A stretch of DNA of 64,000 nucleotides from Neisseria perflava (GCF_019334725.1 NZ_CP079818.1:496001-560000); one strand, 5' to 3'; numbered from the stretch's first letter, positions 17,516 to 27,475 are shown. Notes: generated by a model from the letters alone, not told the origin. Made by a program: numbers and translations.

Positions 17516-19300
17516 ATGCCTTATTTCGCCCTGTTCGACGATGCGGTAAGCGGTCGTGCAAAACTCTATCAAAATCATGTGGAAAGCTGCCTTTTTCATC
17601 ATAACGAACTGGCGTCGTTGGAAGATGTTTTGCAGGCAGGTTGGAAAAAAGGCCTGCATGCAGTGTTGTTTGCAGACTACGAATTCGGATTGCCACTGAT
17701 GGATATTTCATCCGCGCGCAGTGGCAATTTGCGTTTGCACTGGTTTGCTGATTATGCAGAAATCGATACCGAAAGCTGGCTGGCTAATCATTCAGACGGC
17801 CTTGAGGCAGGCATCTCCACTCCCCGATTCTCTGTATCCGAAGCCGATTATCTCGAGCATATCCGTCAAATCCACGAAGCCATCCGCCGCGGCGATACTT
17901 ATCAAATCAATTACACCGCACGCCTGCACCTGCAAACTTACGGCAATCCGATTCAGCTTTACCGCCGTTTGCGTCAGCCTGTGCCATATGCCGTGTTGTC
18001 TTGTCTGCCCGACGGGGCAGGGCAGGATGCGTGGACTTTGTGTTTTTCTCCCGAACTTTTCCTCAAAATCTATTCAGACGGCCTGATCACAACCGAGCCG
18101 ATGAAAGGTACTGCGCCGATTCTTCACGATGGGAAAGATGAACGCCGCGCCGTTGAATTGCGAAACGACCCGAAAAACCGTGCCGAAAACGTGATGATTG
18201 TCGATTTGTTGCGCAACGACCTCGGCAAAATCGCGCAAACGGGCAAAGTACGTGTGCCTGAACCGTTTAAAGTTTCCCGTTTCGGCAGTGTTTGGCAGAT
18301 GACCAGTGCCATCGAGGCGCAGGCGCTGCCTGATGTTTCGGTTTCTGATATTTTCCGTGCAGCCTTCCCGTGCGGCAGTATTACTGGTGCGCCCAAACGC
18401 ATGAGTATGCAGATTATTGAGTCTCTTGAATCCGAACCGCGTGGTTTATACACAGGCAGCATCGGCTTTTTGCATCCGTGCGATACGGGTTTGGGGTTTG
18501 AAGGTGTGTTCAATGTCGTGATTCGCACATTATCTTTGAAGCCGGTTTCAGACGGCCTTTATCAAGGCGTTTATGGTGTGGGTTCGGGGATTGTGATTGA
18601 TAGCGATCCTGAAGCTGAATATCGCGAGTGCGGTTGGAAGGCGCGTTTTCTGAATGAATTGCGGCCTGATTTCGGTATTTTTGAAACCATGCGTGCGGAA
18701 GACAAACAATGCCGTTTGCTCGATTTGCATTTAGGCCGTCTGAACAGCTCGGCACAAGCGCTCAACCTGCCTTGGTCTCAAAATGCGGCAGAGCAAATTC
18801 AACACTATATAGATGCGTTGCCAATTGGGTTATTTAGAGTCAAAGCTGCTTTGTTTTCAGACGGCCTTGCATTGAGCCATGCGGCTGTTTCCGAATTGGA
18901 TGGGCAGCAATACGTCATCTTGAGTGAGCACACATTAAGCCAACGCGATTATCTGCGCCGTTTCAAAACCACACGCCGTGAAACTTTTGACCAAGCATGG
19001 AAAACGGCAGAAGGGCAGGGCGCATTTGACAGCTTGTTTTTCAATTCAGACGGCCTGTTGTTAGAGGGTGGAAGAAGCAATGTGTTCGTCAAATATCAAG
19101 GACAATGGCTCACGCCGTCTTTGGATTTGGATATTTTGAACGGAGTAATGCGCCAAGCGGTATTGAGGCAGCCGCAGCTATATTTAGGTGTGGATACAAT
19201 CAAGGAAACCCACATAACGCGCGCGATGTTGGAAAATGCGGAAGAAATCCGTTTGAGTAACGCTTTAAGGGGCATGTTTGCGGTTTCGCTCCGTAAATAA
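17516..19300 (+). CDS. pabB-pabC: Fused aminodeoxychorismate synthase component I / aminodeoxychorismate lyase
   Basis: 594 residues. Residues 1-370 or so are PabB: DTYQINYTARL, TTEPMKGTAP, LRNDLGKI and FPCGSITGAPK are chorismate-binding-enzyme motifs. The rest is a PLP-dependent PabC domain (FGIFETMR, LLEGGRSNVFV, ITRAMLENAEEIRLSNA). Together they make 4-aminobenzoate for folate, with glutamine-derived ammonia from PabA encoded elsewhere. Six DUS copies lie inside the gene (near 17791, 18072, 18547, 18733, 18856 and 19044), an unusual density. A partial copy of its 3' end lies at 7293-7508. Confidence 0.92.
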   Translation: MPYFALFDDAVSGRAKLYQNHVESCLFHHNELASLEDVLQAGWKKGLHAVLFADYEFGLPLMDISSARSGNLRLHWFADYAEIDTESWLANHSDGLEAGISTPRFSVSEADYLEHIRQIHEAIRRGDTYQINYTARLHLQTYGNPIQLYRRLRQPVPYAVLSCLPDGAGQDAWTLCFSPELFLKIYSDGLITTEPMKGTAPILHDGKDERRAVELRNDPKNRAENVMIVDLLRNDLGKIAQTGKVRVPEPFKVSRFGSVWQMTSAIEAQALPDVSVSDIFRAAFPCGSITGAPKRMSMQIIESLESEPRGLYTGSIGFLHPCDTGLGFEGVFNVVIRTLSLKPVSDGLYQGVYGVGSGIVIDSDPEAEYRECGWKARFLNELRPDFGIFETMRAEDKQCRLLDLHLGRLNSSAQALNLPWSQNAAEQIQHYIDALPIGLFRVKAALFSDGLALSHAAVSELDGQQYVILSEHTLSQRDYLRRFKTTRRETFDQAWKTAEGQGAFDSLFFNSDGLLLEGGRSNVFVKYQGQWLTPSLDLDILNGVMRQAVLRQPQLYLGVDTIKETHITRAMLENAEEIRLSNALRGMFAVSLRK

Positions 19301-19401
19301 ATGGCAATAGTCAAATCATCGTGATTCAAATTGTCGTAAAGCGGCAATATCCGATAGAATACGTCATTTCAACAATGAGGCCGTCTGAAAGGGAAAACAA
19401 T

Positions 19402-20262
19402 ATGGCAAAAGCAAAAGGTGGATTGGGACGCGGTTTGGATTCGTTGATTTCCAATGCAGTGGACAGCAGCAGTAGCGACCGCCTGACAACGGTTGCCATC
19501 GCCGATATTCAGCCCGGCCGCTATCAGGCGCGTGTGCAAATTGATGATGAAGCTTTGCAGGAGTTGGCCGATTCCATTAAAGCGCAAGGCATTATCCAGC
19601 CGGTTATTGTGCGCGAACGTGGTTTGTCCCAATATGAATTGATTGCTGGCGAACGTCGTTGGCGCGCTTCCCAGTTGGCCGGTTTGACCGAAATTCCCGT
19701 CGTCATCAAAACCATCAGCGATGAAACCGCGTTGGCCATGGGTTTGATTGAAAACCTGCAACGTGAAAACCTCAATCCGATTGAAGAAGCGCAAGGTTTG
19801 AAACGCCTTGCCGACGAATTCGGCCTGACTCATGAAACCATCGCAAAAGCCGTCGGTAAAAGCCGTAGTGCCATCTCCAACAGCCTGCGCTTGTTGAGCC
19901 TGCCTGAGCCGGTTCAGGAAATGCTTTATCAACGCCGTCTGGAAATGGGTCATGCCCGTGCGTTGCTGACCTTGCATGTGGTTGACCAATTGGAGTTGGC
20001 GCAAAAAGCTGTCAAAAATGGTTGGTCGGTGCGCGAGGTGGAGCGCCGCAGCCAGTTGGCACATCAAAAAGCCAAACCGGAAGCAGCCAAAACCATCAGC
20101 CCGGATATCCGCCGTATTAATGATGCACTGACCGAGCGTTTGGGTGTCAATGCCGAAGTTAAAACCAGCAATCAGAAAAAAGGAAAAATCGTACTGCATT
20201 TTGATACGCCGGAAACATTTGAATACCTGCTGAAACAGTTAGGCATTAATCAAGAGTTTTAA
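19402..20262 (+). CDS. parB: Chromosome-partitioning protein ParB
   Basis: 286 residues from MAKAKGGLGRGLDSLI; AGGGAAAAC precedes this ATG. The N-terminal CTPase domain carries GERRWRA and ENLQRENLNPIEEA. A helix-turn-helix domain (LTHETIAKAVGKSRSAISN) and a C-terminal dimerisation region follow. ParB loads at parS and slides as a CTP clamp to organise the origin region. No parA and no parS-like palindrome were identified here. Confidence 0.95.
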   Translation: MAKAKGGLGRGLDSLISNAVDSSSSDRLTTVAIADIQPGRYQARVQIDDEALQELADSIKAQGIIQPVIVRERGLSQYELIAGERRWRASQLAGLTEIPVVIKTISDETALAMGLIENLQRENLNPIEEAQGLKRLADEFGLTHETIAKAVGKSRSAISNSLRLLSLPEPVQEMLYQRRLEMGHARALLTLHVVDQLELAQKAVKNGWSVREVERRSQLAHQKAKPEAAKTISPDIRRINDALTERLGVNAEVKTSNQKKGKIVLHFDTPETFEYLLKQLGINQEF

Positions 20263-20275
20263 CGGTTTTATAAAC

Positions 20276-20307
20276 AGGCCGTCTGAAAAAAATTTTCAGA
20301 CGGCCTG
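20276..20307 (+). terminator. Terminator after parB
   Basis: CAGGCCGTCTGAAAA and TTTTCAGACGGCCTG form a hairpin with a 2-base loop separating parB from the atp promoter region. Confidence 0.65.
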
Positions 20308-20476
20308 AATTTTTGATAAAAGGACTGGTCGTACAGATGCTTACAATACAAATCAAAATCTTCTGTAAAATCTGTGTAACAACATGTAATTTGTGTTAAA
20401 CTCCGTTCCTGCAAAGATTTGTTTTATATGTGTTAATCATTTATCTGTGAAAGGTTCACAAAGATTAACATATTGC

Positions 20477-20505
20477 TTGACGTTAACAAACTTCTTGATT
20501 ATATT
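20477..20505 (+). promoter_or_regulatory. Promoter of the atp operon
   Basis: TTGACG (20477-20482) and TATATT (20500-20505) are spaced by 17 bases in a strongly AT-rich stretch, with a start site near 20512 and a 27-base leader to atpI. Confidence 0.65.
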
Positions 20506-20538
20506 AATTTACCTTGCGTTTTTGGGGTGTGAAGTACA

Positions 20539-20892
20539 ATGAATCAGATAGTCCCATTGCAAGTAGTTGTATTGTTAATAATTTCAGTTGTTTGTGCATT
20601 ATTTTCCGGATTGCCCGGCTTCCTCTCTGCTTTGGCGGGAGGATTTTCGTATATTTTGCCTACCCTGGTTGCAGTTTTACTTTTAAAGTTTTCCCGACGA
20701 AATCCCGAGTTGCAAAGTTCGATGTTTGTCGGCGGAGAGGTTTTAAAAGTAGTGCTGTCGCTGGTATCTATGTCGATCGTTTTTGCGATATGGCATCAAT
20801 CGCTGGTATTTTTCCCATTTTTATTGGGGTTGCTCAGCGTCAGTCATTTGGTTTTTTTAGTATTGTTGAGAGTGAAACACTATGGCAGGTGA
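20539..20892 (+). CDS. atpI: ATP synthase subunit I
   Basis: 117 residues, four hydrophobic segments covering most of the protein, matching the small AtpI assembly factor at the head of atp operons. It helps c-ring assembly or Mg2+ supply. Its sequence is poorly conserved, so the call rests mainly on position, length and topology. Its stop (TGA, 20890-20892) lies just before the preferred atpB start. Confidence 0.8.
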   Translation: MNQIVPLQVVVLLIISVVCALFSGLPGFLSALAGGFSYILPTLVAVLLLKFSRRNPELQSSMFVGGEVLKVVLSLVSMSIVFAIWHQSLVFFPFLLGLLSVSHLVFLVLLRVKHYGR

Positions 20893-20896
20893 AACT

Positions 20897-21748
20897 ATGA
20901 CCGCTGCTGACTACATCAAGCACCACTTGCAAAGCTTGACCAGTATGTCGGATGTTACTCAGGGTCAAGGACTGAAAAACATCGCTGATTTTTCGTTCAT
21001 TAACCTTGATGCAATCTTTTTTGCTGTTCTGTTAGGCGTAATTGGCAGCTTTCTTTTGTGGCGCGGTGCCAAAAAAGCAACTGCTGGCGTGCCCGGTCGT
21101 TTTCAGGCGGCTGTTGAAATTCTGTTCGAATTCGTGGATAACATGTGTAAGAGCATTATCCATAACGAACAATCGCGTAAAGCCGTTGCGCCTTTGGGTT
21201 TGACCCTGTTTGTCTGGATTTTCCTGATGAACGCCATGGATATGTTGCCGGTTGATTTGCTGCCGATGGCATGGCAAGGCATTACCGGTAATCATCATGC
21301 ACTGTTGCGCGTTGTACCGACTGCTGACTTGAATACGACTTTGGCTTTGGCAATTGGCGTATTGTTGGTATGTATTTATTACAATATCAAAATCAAAGGC
21401 TTTGGCGGTTGGATTCACGAATTATTCAGCGCGCCTTTTGGTCCGATGCTCGCTCCGGCCAACTTCCTGCTGAACTTGGTAGAGTTTTTGTCCAAAACCG
21501 TATCCCACGGTATGCGGTTGTTTGGTAATATGTATGCCGGTGAGCTGGTGTTCCTGCTGATCGCTTTGTTGGGTGGTGCATGGGCATCAACCGGCAGTAT
21601 CGAAACTTTGGATCCAATTTTATTTGTGTTCCATCTGATTGCCGGTTTGGCTTGGGCGATTTTCCATATTTTGGTTATCACCTTGCAGGCATTTATTTTC
21701 ATGGCGTTGGCGTTCGTATATATCGGACAAGCGCATGATGCACACTAA
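20897..21748 (+). CDS. atpB: ATP synthase F0 subunit a
   Basis: 283 residues from the ATG at 20897, preceded by AGGTGA; an earlier ATG at 20882 would overlap atpI. Five or six membrane segments form the proton half-channels that face the c-ring. The conserved stretch NLVEFLSKTVSHGMRLFGNM contains the essential arginine. The coupling ion is presumably H+. Confidence 0.95.
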   Translation: MTAADYIKHHLQSLTSMSDVTQGQGLKNIADFSFINLDAIFFAVLLGVIGSFLLWRGAKKATAGVPGRFQAAVEILFEFVDNMCKSIIHNEQSRKAVAPLGLTLFVWIFLMNAMDMLPVDLLPMAWQGITGNHHALLRVVPTADLNTTLALAIGVLLVCIYYNIKIKGFGGWIHELFSAPFGPMLAPANFLLNLVEFLSKTVSHGMRLFGNMYAGELVFLLIALLGGAWASTGSIETLDPILFVFHLIAGLAWAIFHILVITLQAFIFMALAFVYIGQAHDAH

Positions 21749-21811
21749 TCAAGTAGTTTTTTCGTAGTTTGTTTTTGTAGTTTAACCTTTACTATCTTAA
21801 GGAGTTTAAAA

Positions 21812-22048
21812 ATGGGTTTGATTGCTATCGCATGTGGTTTGATCGTTGCCTTGGGTGCATTGGGTGCCTCTATCGGTATCGCAATGGTTGGTTCTAAATA
21901 CTTGGAATCTTCTGCTCGTCAACCTGAGCTGATCGGTCCTCTGCAAACCAAACTGTTCTTGATCGCTGGTCTGATTGATGCGGCCTTCTTGATCGGTGTG
22001 GCTATTGCCCTGTTGTTCGCCTTCGTTAACCCGTTTGGTGCTGCGTAA
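21812..22048 (+). CDS. atpE: ATP synthase F0 subunit c
   Basis: 78 residues forming a two-helix hairpin. The ion-binding carboxylate is Asp56 (AGLIDAAF) in the second helix, and the polar loop is ARQPEL. Aspartate and the absence of a Na+-binding Gln/Ser set suggest proton coupling. AAGGAG gives a strong ribosome site, suiting the high copy number of subunit c. Confidence 0.96.
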   Translation: MGLIAIACGLIVALGALGASIGIAMVGSKYLESSARQPELIGPLQTKLFLIAGLIDAAFLIGVAIALLFAFVNPFGAA

Positions 22049-22121
22049 TCAAGACGGAGCGATCCGTTCAGATACAGGCTTATAGTCTGTTTGATTAACC
22101 CAGATACGAAGGTTAAGTAAC

Positions 22122-22592
22122 GTGAATATTAATGCAACCTTATTTGCGCAAATCCTGGTTTTCTTTGGCTTGGTTTGGTTTACGATGAAATTCGTATGGC
22201 CTCCGATTGCCAAAGCGTTGGATGAGCGTGCCGCAAAAATCGCCGAGGGTTTGGCTGCTGCCGAGCGCGGTAAGAGCGATTTTGAGCAGGCAGAGAAAAA
22301 AGTTGCAGAACTTATGGCCGAAGGGCGTAATCAGGTAACCGAAATGGTTGCCAACGCCGAAAAACGTGCTGCAAAAATTGTAGAAGAAGCCAAAGAGCAA
22401 GCTTCTCATGAAGCAGCACGCATTGCAGCTCAAGCAAAAGCTGACGTGGAGCAAGAAGTTAACCGTGCGCGCGAAGTATTGCGCGAACAGGTTGCTACAC
22501 TGGCTGTTAAAGGTGCGGAATCTATCTTGCGTAAAGAAGTTGATGCTTCCAAACATGCAGATTTGCTCAGTACCTTAAAACAGGAGCTGTAA
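22122..22592 (+). CDS. atpF: ATP synthase F0 subunit b
   Basis: 156 residues with one N-terminal membrane helix (FAQILVFFGLVWFTMKFVWPP) and a long charged coiled coil that forms the peripheral stalk. Translation begins at GTG (22122); AAGG lies about 9 bases upstream. The next in-frame ATG would remove the membrane segment. Confidence 0.95.
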   Translation: MNINATLFAQILVFFGLVWFTMKFVWPPIAKALDERAAKIAEGLAAAERGKSDFEQAEKKVAELMAEGRNQVTEMVANAEKRAAKIVEEAKEQASHEAARIAAQAKADVEQEVNRAREVLREQVATLAVKGAESILRKEVDASKHADLLSTLKQEL

Positions 22593-22596
22593 TCTT

Positions 22597-23130
22597 ATGG
22601 CAGAGTTCGCAACGATTGCCAGACCTTATGCGAAAGCATTGTTTAGTCTGGCTCAGGAAAAAAACCAAATCGAGTCTTGGTTGGGCGAACTGAAAGAACT
22701 CGCAGCGGTTGTTCAAGATGAGAAAGTCATTGCTTTCATCGAGCAACCGGAAACGGGAGCTTCCGAAAAAGCAGAAACGCTCAAAGGTCTTGTCGGTATC
22801 AAAAATGTCGAATTGGCAAATTTCATTACCGTTTTGGCCGAGCAAAAGCGTTTGCTGGTATTGCCGGAAATTTATGCCCAATATCAAGATTTGACCTTGA
22901 TACACAACAATACGAAATCGGCAGTAATTTACAGCGCGTATGAACTCAGTTCTCAGCAGCTGGCCGATGTTACCGATATCCTGACAAAACGCTTCAACAG
23001 CAAATTGGATGTGGTAGCTAAAGTTGCCCCTGAATTAATCGGCGGCATCAAAGTAGAAGTGGGTGATCAGGTCTTGGATTTGTCCGTACAAGGCAAACTG
23101 AATGCTTTGTATGCGACTATGACAAATTAG
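22597..23130 (+). CDS. atpH: ATP synthase F1 subunit delta
   Basis: 177 residues, starting 4 bases after atpF. The N-terminal TIARPYAKALFSLAQ and C-terminal GGIKVEVGDQVLDLSVQGKL segments are typical of delta, which joins the b-subunit stalk to the top of the alpha/beta head. Confidence 0.95.
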   Translation: MAEFATIARPYAKALFSLAQEKNQIESWLGELKELAAVVQDEKVIAFIEQPETGASEKAETLKGLVGIKNVELANFITVLAEQKRLLVLPEIYAQYQDLTLIHNNTKSAVIYSAYELSSQQLADVTDILTKRFNSKLDVVAKVAPELIGGIKVEVGDQVLDLSVQGKLNALYATMTN

Positions 23131-23140
23131 GAGAGTTTTC

Positions 23141-24688
23141 ATGCAGCTTAATCCTGCTGAAATTAGCGATTTGATTAAAGCCAAAATCGAAAATCTGTCC
23201 GTCAATGCAGAAGTGCGTACCCGTGGTACCGTTGTTTCTGTTACAGACGGCATTGTGCGCATTCATGGCTTGTCAGACGCGATGCAAGGTGAGATGCTCG
23301 AATTCCCCGGTAACACTTTCGGTCTGGCCATGAACTTGGAGCGTGACTCCGTTGGTGCCGTAGTGTTGGGTGAGTACGAACACATTAAAGAAGGCGATAC
23401 AGTTACCTGTACCGGCCGTATTTTGGAAGTGCCGATCGGTCACGAACTGGTTGGCCGTGTAGTTGATGCATTGGGTCGTCCTATCGATGGTAAAGGTCCA
23501 ATCAACACAACATTGACTGCTCCAATCGAAAAAATTGCACCAGGTGTGATTGCGCGTAAATCGGTTGACCAACCCATGCAAACCGGCCTGAAGGCTATTG
23601 ACTCTATGGTTCCGGTTGGTCGTGGCCAACGTGAGTTGATCATTGGTGACCGTCAAACCGGTAAAACTGCCGTAGCACTGGATGCCATCGTTAACCAAAA
23701 AGGTACAGGCGTTATCTGTATTTATGTGGCTATCGGTCAAAAAGCATCTTCTATTGCCAACGTAGTGCGCAAATTGGAAGAGCATGGCGCGATGGAACAC
23801 ACTATCGTGGTTGCCGCAACTGCTTCTGAAGCCGCTGCGCTTCAATACATTGCTCCTTACTCCGGTTGTACCATGGGTGAATTCTTCCGTGACCGCGGTG
23901 AAGATGCACTGATCGTATACGATGACTTGTCTAAACAAGCCGTTGCATACCGTCAAATTTCCCTGCTGTTGCGCCGTCCTCCTGGTCGTGAAGCATATCC
24001 TGGCGACGTATTCTATCTGCACTCCCGTCTGTTGGAACGTGCGGCCCGCGTCAGCGAAAACGAAGTTGAAAAACTGACCAATGGCGAAGTAAAAGGCAAA
24101 ACCGGTTCTCTGACTGCGTTGCCAATTATTGAAACCCAAGCCGGTGACGTATCCGCATTCGTACCAACCAACGTAATTTCGATTACAGACGGCCAAATCT
24201 TCTTGGAAACCGACTTGTTCAATGCCGGTATCCGTCCTGCAATCAATGCCGGTATTTCCGTATCGCGCGTAGGTGGTGCAGCACAAACCAAAGTCATCAA
24301 AAAATTGGGTGGCGGTATCCGTTTGGCGTTGGCACAGTACCGTGAATTGGCGGCGTTCTCGCAATTTGCTTCCGATTTGGACGAAGCAACACGCAAACAG
24401 CTGCAACACGGTGAAGTGGTTACTGAATTGATGAAACAAAAACAATTCAGCACATTGAACACTGCCGAAATGGCATTGACTTTGTGGGCGATCAACAACG
24501 GTTCTTACGCAGATGTTCCGGTATCCAAAGCCTTGGCTTTCGAAGCAGAATTCTTGAGTTTCGTACGTACGCAACATCCTGAGGTTCTGGAAGCGATTAA
24601 TGCATCAGGCGCAATGTCTGACGAAAGCGAAAAAGCATTGACCGAAGCCATGAAATCTTTCAAATCTTCTTACGCTTACCAAGCATAA
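23141..24688 (+). CDS. atpA: ATP synthase F1 subunit alpha
   Basis: 515 residues. The nucleotide-binding P-loop is GDRQTGKT near residue 170, and YRQISLLLRRPPGREAYPGD is the alpha signature. This is a regulatory (non-catalytic) nucleotide-binding subunit of the F1 hexamer. GGAGAG precedes the start. Confidence 0.98.
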   Translation: MQLNPAEISDLIKAKIENLSVNAEVRTRGTVVSVTDGIVRIHGLSDAMQGEMLEFPGNTFGLAMNLERDSVGAVVLGEYEHIKEGDTVTCTGRILEVPIGHELVGRVVDALGRPIDGKGPINTTLTAPIEKIAPGVIARKSVDQPMQTGLKAIDSMVPVGRGQRELIIGDRQTGKTAVALDAIVNQKGTGVICIYVAIGQKASSIANVVRKLEEHGAMEHTIVVAATASEAAALQYIAPYSGCTMGEFFRDRGEDALIVYDDLSKQAVAYRQISLLLRRPPGREAYPGDVFYLHSRLLERAARVSENEVEKLTNGEVKGKTGSLTALPIIETQAGDVSAFVPTNVISITDGQIFLETDLFNAGIRPAINAGISVSRVGGAAQTKVIKKLGGGIRLALAQYRELAAFSQFASDLDEATRKQLQHGEVVTELMKQKQFSTLNTAEMALTLWAINNGSYADVPVSKALAFEAEFLSFVRTQHPEVLEAINASGAMSDESEKALTEAMKSFKSSYAYQA

Positions 24689-24712
24689 GTATTGAGATGA
24701 AAGGAGTCTGAA

Positions 24713-25588
24713 ATGGCAGTCGGAAAAGAGATTCTCACCAAAATCCGTAGTGTTCAAAATACCCAAAAGATCACTAAAGCGATGCAAATGGTGTCGACCT
24801 CTAAAATGCGGAAGACTCAAGACCGGATGCGCTTAGCGCGTCCGTACGCCGAAAAAGTGCGTACAGTGATGAGCCATCTTGCACAGACCCATGCCGATCA
24901 TGGTATCAAATTGTTGGAGCCGCACCGCGAAGTGCGTCGTGCCGGTTTCATTTTGATTACCTCGGATAAAGGTTTGTGCGGTGGCTTGAACGCAAACGTA
25001 CTGAAAAAGTTTTTGGCGCAAGTTCAAGAGTATCAGGAACAAGGCATCGAAGTCGAAGTCGTGTGCCTGGGTAGTAAAGGTTTGGCTGCATGCCAAAGTA
25101 TCGGTTTGAATGTTATTGCCAGTGCAACCAATTTGGGCGATACCCCAAGAATGGAATTGCTGCTCGGCCCTCTGACCGAAATCTTCCAACGTTATGAGAA
25201 GCATGAATTAGACCGTATCCATATGGTTTACTCACGTTTCGTCAATACAATGCGCCAAGAGCCGCGTATGGAAGTTTTGCTGCCTATCGGTGAAAACGTT
25301 ATTGACGACGAGGCGGGTCATTCTTCATTTGCTTGGGAATACCGCTACGAGCCGAGTCCTATCGCCGTATTGGAATATTTGGTTCGCCGCTATTTAGAGT
25401 CTGTGGTTTATCAGGCATTGAGCGACAACATGGCATCTGAACAAGCCGCGCGTATGGTAGCGATGAAAGCCGCAACCGACAACGCAGGCAATGCCATCAA
25501 AGAATTGCGCTTGGTGTACAACAAATCGCGTCAAGCCGCGATTACCACAGAATTGTCAGAAATTGTAGCAGGTGCAGCGGCAGTTTAA
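24713..25588 (+). CDS. atpG: ATP synthase F1 subunit gamma
   Basis: 291 residues. The N-terminal helix (EILTKIRSVQNTQKITKAMQ) and C-terminal helix (ITTELSEIVAGAAAV) form the rotating coiled coil. LITSDKGLCGGLNANV is the gamma signature. AAGGAG precedes the ATG. Confidence 0.97.
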   Translation: MAVGKEILTKIRSVQNTQKITKAMQMVSTSKMRKTQDRMRLARPYAEKVRTVMSHLAQTHADHGIKLLEPHREVRRAGFILITSDKGLCGGLNANVLKKFLAQVQEYQEQGIEVEVVCLGSKGLAACQSIGLNVIASATNLGDTPRMELLLGPLTEIFQRYEKHELDRIHMVYSRFVNTMRQEPRMEVLLPIGENVIDDEAGHSSFAWEYRYEPSPIAVLEYLVRRYLESVVYQALSDNMASEQAARMVAMKAATDNAGNAIKELRLVYNKSRQAAITTELSEIVAGAAAV

Positions 25589-25626
25589 TGCCGTCTGAAG
25601 CCTGAACAGGAAATTAGGATACGATA

Positions 25627-27024
25627 ATGAGCCAAGGCAAAATCGTACAAGTTATTGGTGCGGTGGTTGACGTGGAATTTCCACGCGACGCTATCCCGCA
25701 TGTTTACGATGCCCTGAAATTGGACGAGAACGGTCTGACTCTGGAAGTTCAACAGCTTCTGGGTGACGGCGTTGTCCGTACTATTGCAATGGGTAGTTCA
25801 GACGGCCTGAAACGCGGTATGTCTGTAAGCAATACTGGTGCGCCAATCACTGTGCCGGTAGGTAAAGGTACATTGGGTCGTATTGTCGACGTATTGGGTA
25901 CGCCTGTTGATGAAGCAGGTCCGATTGATACCGACAAGAGCCGTGCCATTCACCAAACTGCTCCGAAATTCGACGAGTTGTCTTCAACTACCGAATTATT
26001 GGAAACCGGTATTAAAGTGATCGACTTGCTGTGTCCGTTTGCTAAGGGCGGTAAAGTAGGTCTGTTCGGTGGTGCCGGTGTGGGCAAAACCGTGAACATG
26101 ATGGAATTGATCAACAACATCGCCAAAGCGCACAGCGGTCTGTCCGTGTTCGCAGGTGTGGGTGAACGTACCCGTGAAGGTAACGACTTCTACCACGAGA
26201 TGAAAGATTCCAACGTATTGGATAAAGTAGCCATGGTGTATGGTCAAATGAACGAACCTCCGGGCAACCGTCTGCGCGTTGCTTTGACCGGTTTGACTAT
26301 GGCCGAATACTTCCGTGACGAAAAAGACGAAAACGGTAAAGGCCGCGACGTATTGTTCTTCGTTGACAACATCTACCGTTACACTCTGGCCGGTACCGAA
26401 GTATCTGCACTGTTGGGCCGTATGCCTTCTGCAGTAGGTTACCAACCGACATTGGCTGAAGAAATGGGTCGTTTGCAAGAGCGTATTACCTCTACCCAAA
26501 CCGGTTCCATTACTTCCATCCAAGCCGTATATGTACCTGCGGATGACTTGACTGACCCGTCTCCAGCGACAACTTTCGCCCACTTGGACGCCACCGTCGT
26601 ATTGAGCCGTGATATTGCATCTTTGGGTATTTACCCGGCAGTTGACCCGCTTGATTCTACTTCACGCCAATTGGATCCGATGGTATTGGGTCAAGAGCAC
26701 TACGACGTAGCGCGCGGTGTACAGTCTACTCTGCAAAAATACAAAGAATTACGCGACATTATCGCCATTCTGGGTATGGACGAATTGTCTGACGAAGACA
26801 AACTGACTGTGATGCGTGCCCGTAAAATCCAACGCTTCCTGTCTCAACCGTTCCACGTTGCCGAAGTATTTACCGGTTCTCCAGGCAAATACGTTCCATT
26901 GCGTGACACCATCGCCGGCTTTAAAGCCATCTTGAACGGCGAATACGACCATCTGCCTGAACAAGCGTTCTATATGGTAGGCGGTATCGAAGAAGCGGCT
27001 GAGAAAGCGAAAACCTTAAACTAA
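25627..27024 (+). CDS. atpD: ATP synthase F1 subunit beta
   Basis: 465 residues. Catalytic P-loop GGAGVGKT near residue 153, the catalytic glutamate in AGVGERTREGND and the DELSDEDK (DELSEED-type) element are present. It synthesises ATP at the alpha-beta interface. A DUS lies inside the gene near 25798. Confidence 0.98.
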   Translation: MSQGKIVQVIGAVVDVEFPRDAIPHVYDALKLDENGLTLEVQQLLGDGVVRTIAMGSSDGLKRGMSVSNTGAPITVPVGKGTLGRIVDVLGTPVDEAGPIDTDKSRAIHQTAPKFDELSSTTELLETGIKVIDLLCPFAKGGKVGLFGGAGVGKTVNMMELINNIAKAHSGLSVFAGVGERTREGNDFYHEMKDSNVLDKVAMVYGQMNEPPGNRLRVALTGLTMAEYFRDEKDENGKGRDVLFFVDNIYRYTLAGTEVSALLGRMPSAVGYQPTLAEEMGRLQERITSTQTGSITSIQAVYVPADDLTDPSPATTFAHLDATVVLSRDIASLGIYPAVDPLDSTSRQLDPMVLGQEHYDVARGVQSTLQKYKELRDIIAILGMDELSDEDKLTVMRARKIQRFLSQPFHVAEVFTGSPGKYVPLRDTIAGFKAILNGEYDHLPEQAFYMVGGIEEAAEKAKTLN

Positions 27025-27034
27025 GGAGGCCGGC

Positions 27035-27460
27035 ATGAGCACCATGCAAGTTGAAGTGGTCAGTAGCGAGCAAAACATCTATTCGGGCGAGGCCAGCTTT
27101 GTGGTGGTTCCGACCGTTCAAGGTGAGCTTGGTATTTATCCACGACACGAGCCGATTATGAGTTTGGTACGCCCCGGCGCATTGCGTTTGACTGTTCCGG
27201 GTGAAGCTGAAGAAGTACTGGTTGCCGTTTCCGGTGGCGTTTTAGAAGTACAGCCTGATAAGATTACCGTATTGGCAGACGTTGCCGTCCGCAGTACAGA
27301 AATGGATCAGGCGCGTGCTGAAGCAGCTAAAAAAGCAGCCGAAACAGGTGTTTCTGAAGCTAGAGACGAAAAATCTTTGGCTGAAGCGCACAAAGCATTG
27401 GCAGCCGCCATTGCCCAGCTGAAAACTTTGGATTACCTTCGTTCGCAAAAAAACAAGTAA
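27035..27460 (+). CDS. atpC: ATP synthase F1 subunit epsilon
   Basis: 141 residues: a beta-sandwich (MQVEVVSSEQNIYSGEASFV, GELGIYPRHEPIMSLVRPG) followed by a two-helix C-terminal hairpin that can inhibit ATP hydrolysis. It is the last gene of the operon. AAGGAGG precedes the ATG. Confidence 0.96.
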   Translation: MSTMQVEVVSSEQNIYSGEASFVVVPTVQGELGIYPRHEPIMSLVRPGALRLTVPGEAEEVLVAVSGGVLEVQPDKITVLADVAVRSTEMDQARAEAAKKAAETGVSEARDEKSLAEAHKALAAAIAQLKTLDYLRSQKNK

Positions 27461-27475
27461 TGTGGGTTCATCAAG

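Noticed and set aside
23273..24577. 434-codon reverse-strand ORF opposite atpA
   Set aside because: Antisense shadow of a highly conserved gene inside an intact operon; composition is His/Gln/Arg-rich as expected for reverse reading.
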